In this document: piece after piece, positions 44,190 to 54,243 of the stretch | Layout: the number at the start of each line of letters is the position of its first letter | How positions within the stretch are numbered: position 1 is the stretch's first letter | From: Alphaproteobacteria bacterium | GTDB lineage: Bacteria > Pseudomonadota > Alphaproteobacteria > MPNO01 > UBA2964 | Assembly (NCBI GenBank): GCA_012103315.1 | Contig: WLWZ01000015.1 | Span: 1 to 64,000 of the forward strand | DNA length: 64,000 bases | Direction of reading: 5' to 3' | Position numbers and translations under genes: made by a program | Notes under the pieces: model-generated | Database searches by the model: none | Seen by the model: only the letters and a program-made list of their open reading frames with translations | What the model was told of the DNA's origin: nothing

Positions 44190-45068
44190 ATGCGGTTTTA
44201 CAAAATTCTTTCGGCGATTTCATCGATAGGGGCGGGTCTGTTTTGCGGACTTTTTGCGACAAACGCATTTGCGTCATTCGCAGAGCCTTGGCAAACAGGC
44301 TTTCAGACAGCCGTTACGACCGTGATGGAAGACATAACCGAGTTTCATAATCTGCTATTAGTGATCATCACGATCATCACGATATTTGTGCTGGTTTTGT
44401 TGCTCTATACGATGTGGAAATTTAGCGCCAAGCGAAATCCGGTGCCTTCGAAGACAACCCATCACGCGATGCTGGAAATGGTCTGGACGATTGTGCCGGT
44501 TATCATTTTAGTTGTGATCGCAGTACCGTCTTTCAAGCTGCTTTATAAAGCGGATGTTGTGCCTAAGGCAGACCTGACTGTCAAAGCGATAGGTAATCAG
44601 TGGTATTGGCAGTACGAATATCCCGATCATGGTAATTTCGGATTTGCTTCCAACATGATTCCGGATAACGAACTCGCGAAATTTGGCAAAGACAATAATA
44701 TCAAGAACCCAAAGCGCCTTCTTGAAACCGATACTGAAGTCGTTGTTCCCGTAAACACGACGGTACGAGTACAAGTGACGGCAAATGACGTGCTCCATGC
44801 ATGGGCGATACCGGCGTTTGGTGTCAAAATTGATGCTGTTCCGGGACGATTGAACCAGACCTGGTTTAACGCAACGAAGGAGGGCACGTATTACGGACAG
44901 TGTTCCGAACTTTGCGGTGTGAATCACGGCTTTATGCCCATCAAGGTCAAGGTTGTTTCGAAAGCAGCCTTTGACGCTTGGGTAACGAAGCAGCGTAAAG
45001 AAGCTGGTCTTGCCCCATTGAAATCAGAGCGACGCGATGTCGCTAAACTTAATAACTCGGCTCGTTGA
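44190..45068 (+). CDS. coxB: cytochrome c oxidase subunit II
   Basis: The CuA-bearing subunit that takes electrons from cytochrome c. The ATG at 44190 has GGAAGAGAG upstream and gives 292 residues with a signal peptide ending about ANAFA. Two membrane helices follow (LLVIITIITIFVLVLLL and IVPVIILVVIAVPSFKLL). The periplasmic cupredoxin domain has the aromatic patch NQWYWQYEYP and the CuA ligands in DVLHAWAIP and GQCSELCGVNHGFM. All copper ligands are intact. First gene of the aa3 oxidase operon. Confidence 0.96.
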   Translation: MRFYKILSAISSIGAGLFCGLFATNAFASFAEPWQTGFQTAVTTVMEDITEFHNLLLVIITIITIFVLVLLLYTMWKFSAKRNPVPSKTTHHAMLEMVWTIVPVIILVVIAVPSFKLLYKADVVPKADLTVKAIGNQWYWQYEYPDHGNFGFASNMIPDNELAKFGKDNNIKNPKRLLETDTEVVVPVNTTVRVQVTANDVLHAWAIPAFGVKIDAVPGRLNQTWFNATKEGTYYGQCSELCGVNHGFMPIKVKVVSKAAFDAWVTKQRKEAGLAPLKSERRDVAKLNNSAR

Positions 45069-45084
45069 GCAAGAAGGCAGGTAG

Positions 45085-46698
<1,614 letters not shown>

Positions 46699-46734
46699 TC
46701 GGTATTCGATAAGGGTAAGGGGAAAGATATTTCG

Positions 46735-47649
46735 GTGACGGAAAAGTCAGGCAACATGACAATGACGGCAGCGGTGCCGGCGGGCGGAGACGTCGCCGAT
46801 TACATCGCGCTGCTTAAACCACGTGTCATGTCGTTAGTTGTCTTTACCGCTTTTGCCGGCCTCTATCTGGCCCCTGGCTCGATCCATCCGGTGATTGCCG
46901 CGGTGGCGGTCCTTTGTATCGCAGTGGGTGCGGGCGCCTCGGGCGCCATTAACATGTGGTACGACCGAGACATCGACGCGATCATGGAAAGAACTGCAGA
47001 GCGACCCGTCCCCACCGGCCGGATTGAACCCGGGGCGGCGCTTGCTTTTGGTGTGGCGCTGTCTGTCTGGTCGGTCATGGTGATGGGTATTGCGGTCAAT
47101 TGGGCAGCGGCGGCCATTTTAGCCTTTACCATCGCCTTTTATGTCTTCATCTACACGATGTGGCTAAAACGCCGGACGCCTCAAAACATTGTTATTGGCG
47201 GTGCAGCTGGCGCCTTCCCGCCGATGGTCGGTTGGGCGGCAGTGACTGGCGATATTTCGTTAAACTCTATTGTCTTGTTTGCGATCATCTTTATGTGGAC
47301 GCCGCCGCATTTTTGGGCCCTCGCACTATATCGCCGGGGCGACTACGAAAAAGCTGGTGTGCCGATGCTGCCAGTTGTCGCCGGTGAACGCGAAACCAAG
47401 CGGCAAATTGTTTTATATTCGGTGCTACTGGCGCCGCTCGGAATGGCACCGACATTTATTGGTATGTCGAGTTGGTTCTATGGCGGTTTTGCCGGTGCAC
47501 TTGGTCTGATCTTTGTCGGGCTTTCAGTTGCAATTTACCGTGAATCAGGTGATCGCTATGCGCGCCGTACCTTTGCCTATTCAATCCTGTATCTGTTTTT
47601 GCTATTCGCCGTACTCATAGCTGACAAGGCCTTGGGGTTGGCTGGCTGA
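46735..47649 (+). CDS. ctaB: protoheme IX farnesyltransferase (heme O synthase)
   Basis: A UbiA-superfamily membrane prenyltransferase that converts heme B to heme O, the precursor of heme A for this oxidase. The 304 residues include the first Asp-rich motif [15 protein letters not shown] with RPVPTGRI and the conserved [27 protein letters not shown] region in short form. The start is GTG (46735), with ATG alternatives shortly downstream. It is placed between coxA and the assembly genes, as in many alphaproteobacteria. Confidence 0.95.
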   Translation: MTEKSGNMTMTAAVPAGGDVADYIALLKPRVMSLVVFTAFAGLYLAPGSIHPVIAAVAVLCIAVGAGASGAINMWYDRDIDAIMERTAERPVPTGRIEPGAALAFGVALSVWSVMVMGIAVNWAAAAILAFTIAFYVFIYTMWLKRRTPQNIVIGGAAGAFPPMVGWAAVTGDISLNSIVLFAIIFMWTPPHFWALALYRRGDYEKAGVPMLPVVAGERETKRQIVLYSVLLAPLGMAPTFIGMSSWFYGGFAGALGLIFVGLSVAIYRESGDRYARRTFAYSILYLFLLFAVLIADKALGLAG

Positions 47650-47652
47650 CCG

Positions 47653-47790
47653 ATGGATATGACCATGGATAACTCTGAAGAACAGCGCGCCAAGCAAAAA
47701 CGCCGTAACCGGGCTTTGCTCATCGTTTTGATTGGGATGTTCGGGTTGTTTTATTTGATCACACTTGCTCGTATGGGATTCTTTGAATGA
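47653..47790 (+). CDS. 45-residue membrane protein of the cox operon (CoxF-like)
   Basis: A small frame from ATG 47653 to TGA 47788-47790. The N-terminal half is hydrophilic and basic (NSEEQRAKQKRRNR), and a single membrane helix follows (ALLIVLIGMFGLFYLITLA) with an inside-positive orientation. It starts 3 bases after ctaB and overlaps ctaG by four bases (ATGA). Position and layout match the small CoxF-type proteins found between ctaB and ctaG in alphaproteobacterial oxidase operons. The role is probably oxidase assembly, not established. Confidence 0.82.
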   Translation: MDMTMDNSEEQRAKQKRRNRALLIVLIGMFGLFYLITLARMGFFE

Positions 47791-48392
47791 CCCGTCATGG
47801 CAAAACAGTCACAGTCTTTGGCGTGCTGTGTATCCTGGCAGGTATGACAACACTGACGGCCTATGCGGTGCCGCTCTATGAGTTGTTCTGCAAAGTAACG
47901 GGCTATGGCGGTACAACACAGATCGCAGCAGGCCCTGCGAAATCTGTTCTTGATCGTAAGATTACTGTTCGGTTTAACGCTGATACAAATTCTGAACTTC
48001 CCTGGAAGTTTGAGGCAGTTCAGAACGCAGTCTCGGTAAAGGTCGGGGAACCTGTCCTGGCGTTTTATGAAGCTAAGTCGCTGGCGAGTTACGACGTTAC
48101 GGGCACAGCGACCTTTAATGTCGTTCCCAATAAGGCGGGAAAATATTTTAATAAAGTTGATTGCTTCTGCTTTACGGAACAAACGCTAAAAGCAGGCGCA
48201 CGCGTTGATTTGCCGGTTCAATTTCATATCGATCCAGCAATTGCGGAAGACCGGGGGCTTGATGATGTTGAAACCATCACCCTGTCATACACGTTTTTTA
48301 AATCGGTAGAGAGTAAGGATAAGACATCTAAACGATCTGCCTGGACCACGAAGACATCGCAGTCCGGTTCGCCGGGAAAAGCGGTGAATTAA
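47787..48392 (+). CDS. ctaG: cytochrome c oxidase assembly protein CtaG (Cox11)
   Basis: A membrane-anchored copper chaperone that delivers CuB to subunit I. The 201-residue protein has one N-terminal helix (about 10-30), then VPLYELFCKVTGYGGTTQ, where the Cys and the following loop are conserved. The periplasmic beta domain carries the copper-binding pair as DCFCFTEQTL. Ribosomal coupling with the preceding small gene is implied by the ATGA overlap. The C-terminal Lys/Ser-rich tail is nonconserved. Confidence 0.95.
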   Translation: MTRHGKTVTVFGVLCILAGMTTLTAYAVPLYELFCKVTGYGGTTQIAAGPAKSVLDRKITVRFNADTNSELPWKFEAVQNAVSVKVGEPVLAFYEAKSLASYDVTGTATFNVVPNKAGKYFNKVDCFCFTEQTLKAGARVDLPVQFHIDPAIAEDRGLDDVETITLSYTFFKSVESKDKTSKRSAWTTKTSQSGSPGKAVN

Positions 48393-48424
48393 TTGAGCTC
48401 TAACTAACCACGGGAAGTACGAAA

Positions 48425-49288
48425 ATGGTTGCACCCGCTGACAGCACTGCCGACGCACACGGCGCAGAACATAAACATCCTTGGCACTTGGTAGATCCGA
48501 GTCCGTGGCCAGTCGTAGGCGCCCTCAGTGCCGGCATATTAGCGGTAGGAACCGTTATGTATATGCACGGTGGTGGATCATGGATGCTTGCGCTTGGTTT
48601 CCTGGGCGTCGCTGTGACCATGTTCTTCTGGTTCCGGGATGTTGCCATGGAAGCGACCTTTCAGGGCCATCACTCAATACCGGTTCAGATCGGCATGCGG
48701 TATGGCATGGCGCTGTTCATCGCTTCCGAGGTCATGTTCTTTGTCGCCTGGTTTTGGGCCTTCTTTAACGCGAGCCTATTTCCTCCAGAATCAATCAAGG
48801 GCATGTGGCCGCCGCCGGGAATCATTCCATTTGATCCCTGGAGCCTCCCATTCCTCAATACGCTTATCCTGTTGACCTCAGGTGTGACGTTAACCTGGGC
48901 CCATCATGCGTTGCTCGAAGGCAACAAAGACCATGTTTTACAGGGTCTTGGGTTGACCATTTTCCTTGGCCTCGTCTTCTCGGGTGTGCAGGGATACGAA
49001 TATGCCCATGCTGCCTTTGCCTTTGCTTTTGAAGAAGGCGCTGCTGGCAAGGGCGGGATTTATCCGACCGTGTTTTATATGGCGACCGGATTCCATGGTT
49101 TCCATGTGATCGTCGGAACGACGTTCCTGATTGTCTGTTTCTATCGAGCCTATAAGGATCATTTTAAAACGGATCATCATTTCGGGTTTGAAGCGGCAGC
49201 CTGGTATTGGCATTTTGTTGATGTCGTTTGGCTATTTCTGTTCATCTGCATCTATTGGTGGGGAGCAGGCAACGCCGTCACGCACTAA
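48425..49288 (+). CDS. coxC: cytochrome c oxidase subunit III
   Basis: Third core subunit of the aa3 oxidase, which stabilises subunit I and supports proton uptake. The 287 residues have seven predicted membrane helices, beginning with HPWHLVDPSPWPV, and conserved segments FFVAWFWAFFNASLFP, TWAHHALLEGN, GFHGFHVIVGTTFL, and the closing AAAWYWHFVDVVWLFLF. A Rho-independent terminator follows at 49320, marking the end of this transcription unit. Confidence 0.96.
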   Translation: MVAPADSTADAHGAEHKHPWHLVDPSPWPVVGALSAGILAVGTVMYMHGGGSWMLALGFLGVAVTMFFWFRDVAMEATFQGHHSIPVQIGMRYGMALFIASEVMFFVAWFWAFFNASLFPPESIKGMWPPPGIIPFDPWSLPFLNTLILLTSGVTLTWAHHALLEGNKDHVLQGLGLTIFLGLVFSGVQGYEYAHAAFAFAFEEGAAGKGGIYPTVFYMATGFHGFHVIVGTTFLIVCFYRAYKDHFKTDHHFGFEAAAWYWHFVDVVWLFLFICIYWWGAGNAVTH

Positions 49289-49319
49289 TAGGCTAGGCAA
49301 TAGCCGTCCTAACAATACA

Positions 49320-49354
49320 CACGCCGCGGCATCCCACCGCGGCGTGATTTTTTT
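49320..49354 (+). terminator. Rho-independent terminator after coxC
   Basis: CACGCCGCGG (49320-49329) pairs perfectly with CCGCGGCGTG (49337-49346) around a 7-base loop, followed by A and seven T. It separates the cox operon from the DUF983-SURF1 genes, although read-through may still link them. Confidence 0.93.
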
Positions 49355-49371
49355 CGGGAAAGGATTGTTTG

Positions 49372-49743
49372 ATGCCGGACCCTGTATCTTATCCGAGAGT
49401 GCCGCCGGGTCAGGCGGGAAGACGCTGCAGGTGCCCTCGCTGTGGCAAAGGGAGCTTGTATGATGGTCTTCTAACTGTCGCCAAGAAATGCACGGTCTGT
49501 GATCTTGATCTTTCTCCACATGATACTGGCGATGGAGCCTCGGTTTTTGTGATTTTCCTGCTCGGCGGCCTCGTGGTCCCGATGGCCTTAAAATTTGAAG
49601 CGGTTTTTGAACCGCCAATATGGGCGCATCTTGTTTTGTGGCCGCCAGTGATTATCGCTCTGGCTATTGCGTTTTTACGTCCAGTAAAGGCAACATTGAT
49701 TGCCTATCATTTTAAAAACTTGCGCCATAAATATGATGAATGA
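49372..49743 (+). CDS. DUF983 family protein
   Basis: A 123-residue membrane protein with an N-terminal zinc-ribbon-like set of cysteines (RCRCPRCGKG, then CTVCDLDLS) and two hydrophobic helices (SVFVIFLLGGLVVPMAL and LVLWPPVIIALAIAFL). DUF983 genes frequently adjoin cytochrome oxidase genes and SURF1, as here, which suggests a part in oxidase maturation, but no activity is proven. The ATG at 49372 is used. It overlaps the SURF1 gene by 11 bases. Confidence 0.87.
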   Translation: MPDPVSYPRVPPGQAGRRCRCPRCGKGSLYDGLLTVAKKCTVCDLDLSPHDTGDGASVFVIFLLGGLVVPMALKFEAVFEPPIWAHLVLWPPVIIALAIAFLRPVKATLIAYHFKNLRHKYDE

Positions 49744-50455
49744 CGCTGAAACTCAGCCAGCCAGCAAACGAACCGGTAAGGGTCTAGCGGTAATTGCAGT
49801 TGGCACTTTTTGCATTCTCGTTGGGTTGGGAACCTGGCAGCTCCAACGTTTGACCTGGAAAGAAGGAATTATCGCCGAGCGGCAGGCGAAATTGGCACTG
49901 GCGCCCTTGCAGATATCCAAACTGCTCAGCGCCAAGCCAGAGGCATTCCGGCGTGTTGTTGTGTCGGGTCGCTTTCTCCACGACAAAGAAATCTTTGTTG
50001 GCCCGCGTTCCTTTCGGGGGCGTCCTGGTTGGCAGGTCGTGACGCCCTTGGAGCATGCCTCGGGCGAAATTGTTTTGATCGACCGCGGTTGGATTCCGGA
50101 GGCCCGGAAGATTGCGACCAAAAGAAATGCAGCGCAGAAACGAGAGGTTGTATCGATTGTCGGAACGGCGGGTTGGCCGCGCAAACTTAATTATTTCGAA
50201 CACGCAAATGATCCGCAAAAGAACCAGTGGTTTCGGGTATCCCCGACAGCAATGGCAGAGAAGTTGAACCTGAAGCATGTTTCCAGCTATTGGGTGGTTG
50301 CTGATGCATCCTCTAATCCGGGTGGATTTCCAATTGGCGGTGGTGGGATCAGAATGCCGACCAATAATCATATGCAATATGTTGTGACTTGGTATGGCAT
50401 GGCGCTTGGCCTGCTGGTTTTGTCGTTAGTCTATTGGCGGCAGGGACGCCGCTAG
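49733..50455 (+). CDS. SURF1 family cytochrome oxidase assembly protein
   Basis: Assembly factor thought to handle heme A insertion into subunit I. About 240 residues with the family layout: an N-terminal helix ending GLGTWQLQRLTWKEG (the GxWQ signature), a periplasmic domain with RVVVSGRFLHDKE and VGPRSFRGRPGWQVVTPLE, and a C-terminal helix after NNHMQYVVTWYGMALGL. Start is ATG 49733 or the adjacent ATG 49736. It overlaps the DUF983 end and the DMT transporter start. Confidence 0.93.
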   Translation: MMNDAETQPASKRTGKGLAVIAVGTFCILVGLGTWQLQRLTWKEGIIAERQAKLALAPLQISKLLSAKPEAFRRVVVSGRFLHDKEIFVGPRSFRGRPGWQVVTPLEHASGEIVLIDRGWIPEARKIATKRNAAQKREVVSIVGTAGWPRKLNYFEHANDPQKNQWFRVSPTAMAEKLNLKHVSSYWVVADASSNPGGFPIGGGGIRMPTNNHMQYVVTWYGMALGLLVLSLVYWRQGRR

Positions 50456-51369
50456 TGCTGGGCGCTGCCTTCTGGACGCAGTCGGCTGTTCGAGGGGCAC
50501 TATGGATGTGCGCGGCTTCCGTAATGATTGGTCTATCCGCCGTTTGCATCCGGGAGCTATCCGGCACCTATAACACGTTCCAACTAGTGTTCTTTCGCAG
50601 TGCTGTAGGCTTGCTGCTGTTAGTCCCGTGGATGTTTCGCACGGCAAGGCAGGGCGTTCTCTCGACACAACGCCTGCCGCTATATCTGGTGAGAACATCG
50701 CTGAGCTATACTGGTATGGTGTGCGTGTTCTATGGGTTGGCGAAGATGCCGATCGGTGAGGTTTACGCACTTTTATTTTTAGTGCCGATCATCACCATCG
50801 TAATGGCGGTACTTCTGCTAAAGGAGAAGGCCGGCACCGAGGCGTGGATTGCCTGTGGCGTCGCTTTCATCGGTGCGCTGGTTATTCTCCGGCCTGGCAT
50901 CATCGCGCTAACTTTGGCAGCGGCCGCAGTGCTCGTGACTGCCGTGGCCTATTCTGCCGTCAATATTTGTATCAAGTCCCTGTCAAAGACTGATACGCCA
51001 GCCCAAATAACATTCTATGGCCAGCTGCTGGCCTTACCGCTGGCGCTAGGCCCAGCAGTTTATGTCTGGGTAACGCCTGCTTGGAGTGATCTTCCGTTGA
51101 TCTTTGCTCTCGGGACACTGCAGCTGGTGGCGGGGCTATGTCACGCTTATTCGGTCCGCGCTGCCGATGCACGTGTGGTTCAGCCGTTTAACTTTGTACG
51201 GCTTCCCGCGAGTGTGCTCTTCGCTTTCATTCTGTTTGCCGAATTGCCGTCACCCTGGACATGGCTCGGCGCCGCGATGATTTTTGCCAGCTCGTATTAC
51301 GTACTCTACCGCGAGGCTGCGAATAAAGAGGCGTCTAACGACGCAAAAGGAACTCCCGGCCAAGCTTAA
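50455..51369 (+). CDS. DMT family transporter (EamA domains)
   Basis: A 304-residue integral-membrane protein with ten predicted helices arranged as two EamA repeats (about 15-145 and 160-290). Family features are FRSAVGLLLLVPW, the end-of-repeat GEVYALLFLVPIITIVMAVLLLKEK in pieces, and YSVRAADARVVQPFNFVRLP in the second half. The GTG at 50455 shares a base with the SURF1 stop and is the likely start. Substrate unknown; DMT exporters move amino acids, nucleobases or other metabolites. Its 3' end overlaps the convergent nicotinate phosphoribosyltransferase by 35 bases. Confidence 0.87.
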   Translation: MLGAAFWTQSAVRGALWMCAASVMIGLSAVCIRELSGTYNTFQLVFFRSAVGLLLLVPWMFRTARQGVLSTQRLPLYLVRTSLSYTGMVCVFYGLAKMPIGEVYALLFLVPIITIVMAVLLLKEKAGTEAWIACGVAFIGALVILRPGIIALTLAAAAVLVTAVAYSAVNICIKSLSKTDTPAQITFYGQLLALPLALGPAVYVWVTPAWSDLPLIFALGTLQLVAGLCHAYSVRAADARVVQPFNFVRLPASVLFAFILFAELPSPWTWLGAAMIFASSYYVLYREAANKEASNDAKGTPGQA

Positions 51370-52516
51370 CCCGTGAGGTTCCGTCATACTCGATAATGTC
51401 GGCGGTGGCGTAGGTCTCACTCCAGGTAGTTGGCAGGTAGCTACCCGTACCGATGACATCGACGGGCGCTTGCGCTTCCGCAAACAAATGACATTTGGCA
51501 GGACCAAACCCGCTGGAGGCAACAATCTTTGCCTTCTCAAAACCTTCGCTATCAAGGATTTCACGCATTCGCCATATCGCTGCGGCTGATACACCAGCGC
51601 CGACGAGATAGGCGAGCTGAGCTTCCGAGCGATATCCGCGAACGACTTCTGGCACATGGCGTTCGAGCACCGCATAGGAGGCAGCGGGATCGAGCCCCTC
51701 GATATAGCGGCTTCCTGGGGTGTCGAGCCGGAAGGACATTTGTCCTTGCTCGACGAGCTCGGGAAATTTCTGACAAACGGCGAGGGTGTCAGTGACTTCC
51801 TGGCCAAAATAATCGACTAGCACTGTCATTGGCATATCAGGGAAGGCTTCGCGGAACATTTCTGCTGCCCGCAAGGTACTGCCGGCATACCCGATAAAGG
51901 CATGCGGCATCGTGCCTTTACCGACTTCCTCGTCAAAATAATGCGCCGTTGCGTCAGTTGCATTGCCAATGAAGCCAGTCGCGCCAACTTTTTTGCGGGC
52001 TTTGGCGGAGCCGACTGAGGCAGCATAGGCCATCATTTCTGCCATACTGGTGCCAGCGCAATGGCGGGCGTCCATCGCCATGAAGGCGACCTTCGGTAGG
52101 TCTGAACACATCGAATAGGCGTTATAAGCTGCGACGCAGGCGGGGCCGAGCTTCTGCAATAGTAAGGTTTCGAGATCGACGAGCTGTGAGAAGGATCCTG
52201 TGACATAAGCAATTGGTTCGCCGGCGCCGACCCATTTACCCTCTTTATATTTCAGATCAATCTCAAATGTGGTGCCGCGCTCGGTGGCAACAGCCTGAAG
52301 CCAGTCGAGGGCCAGTCGCGGGGCCGAAACAACAGGACGACGCATGAACAAGGCATAAGTAACCTGGGCATCACCGAACTTGGCGACGGCTTGTTTGGTT
52401 CTGGAAAAGTACTTATCGGTCCAGCCATCAATTTCCGACTGTCCAGTCGGCCAGCTGGCCTCGCCAATTTCTTTTGGCGTGGTCGGTTTTCCCTTTGGGC
52501 TTACAGTGGCGGCCAT
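51335..52516 (-). CDS. nicotinate phosphoribosyltransferase family protein
   Basis: Type II phosphoribosyltransferase of the NAD salvage route: nicotinate plus PRPP to nicotinate mononucleotide. The 393 residues show the PncB-type opening with TDKYFSRTKQAV, FMRRPVV, EIDLKYKEGKWVGAGEPI, then MDARHCAGTSMAEMMAY and VLVDYFGQEVT. The C-terminal SGFGPAKCHLF and IGTGSYLP surround the phosphate site. It could alternatively act on nicotinamide or another base, but the family assignment is firm. It overlaps a convergent transporter gene by 35 bases, which is unusual in this compact genome. Confidence 0.88.
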   Translation of the reverse strand: MAATVSPKGKPTTPKEIGEASWPTGQSEIDGWTDKYFSRTKQAVAKFGDAQVTYALFMRRPVVSAPRLALDWLQAVATERGTTFEIDLKYKEGKWVGAGEPIAYVTGSFSQLVDLETLLLQKLGPACVAAYNAYSMCSDLPKVAFMAMDARHCAGTSMAEMMAYAASVGSAKARKKVGATGFIGNATDATAHYFDEEVGKGTMPHAFIGYAGSTLRAAEMFREAFPDMPMTVLVDYFGQEVTDTLAVCQKFPELVEQGQMSFRLDTPGSRYIEGLDPAASYAVLERHVPEVVRGYRSEAQLAYLVGAGVSAAAIWRMREILDSEGFEKAKIVASSGFGPAKCHLFAEAQAPVDVIGTGSYLPTTWSETYATADIIEYDGTSRVKLGREFLLRR

Positions 52517-52644
52517 GATAATGCTCGTGCGCGCTTGGCAAGTAATCTAGTGTATTCAAACACATAATACCCCCGATGCGGTAGTGTCATTGTGCAGGGG
52601 GCTGTGCAATGACATGTTTACCGAACAGCCATGAAGAAGGTCGA

Positions 52645-54132
52645 ATGAACCCCTATACAGAGCTTGAAACCCAGTTTCGGCGTATTGGTGCGCTGGAAGA
52701 AGCTGAAGGCATCCTTCATTGGGATATGTCTGTGATCATGCCGAAAGGCGGTGCTGAATCGCGCGCTGAACAATTGGCTGCGATGAAACTCACAATTCAC
52801 GGATTGCTGACCGATTCTGAGCTTGCGACGCTGCTGGATGCTGCCGAAGAAACGCCACCGATTGGCTCCTGGCAAGCAGCAAATTTGCGGGAAATGCGGC
52901 GTCGTTGGCGTCATGCCAATGCCGTTGATGGGAACTTGGTAGAGGCGCTCAGCAAAGCATCGAGCCGATGCGAAATGATCTGGCGGGAGGCTCGACCGAA
53001 AAATGACTTTCCGGCGGTTTCGGAGTCGCTCTCCGAAGTGCTGGGTCTTGTGCGACAGAAAGCGCAAACCAAGGCATCTGTTCTTGGTGTGACGCCCTAT
53101 GAGGCTTTGCTCGATCAGTTTGAACCTGAAACCCGGATCGCTGACATAGATCATCTATTTGATGATCTCGCGACTTTTTTGCCTGACTTTCTGGATAATG
53201 CGCTCGCACGTCAGACGGCGGCTGGAGAGCCAGTCATCCCGGAAGGGCCATTTGATCTTGAGGCCCAGCGGACGCTTGCCGGAAAGCTGATGGAACATGT
53301 TGGCTTCGATTTCGATCACGGCCGACTCGATATTAGCCTTCACCCTTTTTGTGGTGGTGTCCCTGATGACGTCCGAATTACCACACGCTATGAGGAAGAC
53401 GATTTTGCTCAGAGCCTGATGGGTGTTTTGCACGAAACCGGGCATGCAATGTACGAACGCGGTTTGCCAACTGATTGGCGGTTGCAACCCGTTGGGCAAG
53501 CGCGGGGCATGGCGCTGCATGAAAGTCAGTCGCTGCTCGTCGAGATGCAGGTATGTCGGGGGATTGAGTTTCTAACGTTTGCAGCACCGGTCATGCAGGC
53601 GGCGTTCGATGGCGAAGGCACTGCATGGGACCCTGCGAACATGCAGAGATTGCAGGCGCGGGTTGAACGTGGCTTTATTCGGGTCGATGCCGATGAGGTT
53701 ACTTACCCAGCGCACGTGATTTTGCGCTATCGGCTTGAGCGGGCTTTGATAGCCGGCGATATGGAAATTGCTGATCTTCCTACCGCCTGGAATGACGGCA
53801 TGGAGGAACTGCTTGGCATTGTGCCAGAGAGTGATCGGGTGGGGTGTTTACAGGATATCCATTGGTTCGATGGCGCGTTTGGCTATTTCCCGACCTATAC
53901 GATGGGGGCGCTTGCCGCCGCGCAAATATTTCAGGCAGCCTGTGTGGCCGATAGCGCGATTAAGCCGGGCATAGCAAAAGGCGATTTTGTGCCGCTTATG
54001 ACTTGGTTACGGGCCAATATTCATGGGAAAGGCTCATCTGGCACGACTGATGAAATCCTAACGGAGGCTACTGGGGCGCCACTTGGGACTGAAGCGTTTA
54101 AAAGCCACCTCAATGCCCGATATCTCGATTAA
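52645..54132 (+). CDS. carboxypeptidase Taq (M32) family metallopeptidase
   Basis: A zinc carboxypeptidase of about 495 residues. The HExxH motif is HETGHAMYERGL (about 263-274), with a third ligand Glu in HESQSLLVEMQ (about 292-302). Other M32 blocks are HWDMSVIMPKGG at the N-terminus, HPFCGGVPDDVRITTRY and FGYFPTYTMGALAAAQIF near the C-terminus. The ATG at 52645 with GAAGAAGG upstream is preferred to the earlier in-frame start. Cytoplasmic, removing C-terminal residues broadly except those beside proline. Confidence 0.94.
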   Translation: MNPYTELETQFRRIGALEEAEGILHWDMSVIMPKGGAESRAEQLAAMKLTIHGLLTDSELATLLDAAEETPPIGSWQAANLREMRRRWRHANAVDGNLVEALSKASSRCEMIWREARPKNDFPAVSESLSEVLGLVRQKAQTKASVLGVTPYEALLDQFEPETRIADIDHLFDDLATFLPDFLDNALARQTAAGEPVIPEGPFDLEAQRTLAGKLMEHVGFDFDHGRLDISLHPFCGGVPDDVRITTRYEEDDFAQSLMGVLHETGHAMYERGLPTDWRLQPVGQARGMALHESQSLLVEMQVCRGIEFLTFAAPVMQAAFDGEGTAWDPANMQRLQARVERGFIRVDADEVTYPAHVILRYRLERALIAGDMEIADLPTAWNDGMEELLGIVPESDRVGCLQDIHWFDGAFGYFPTYTMGALAAAQIFQAACVADSAIKPGIAKGDFVPLMTWLRANIHGKGSSGTTDEILTEATGAPLGTEAFKSHLNARYLD

Positions 54133-54243
54133 TCTCGATGGTAAAATGCACACTCACGATGTATTGCCCCGTTGGGGCTTCGCCGATAGTCTGTGCCGCC
54201 CTCAAAACCCAGAACAGGCAGGGATAGGGTTAAGGAGAATAGA

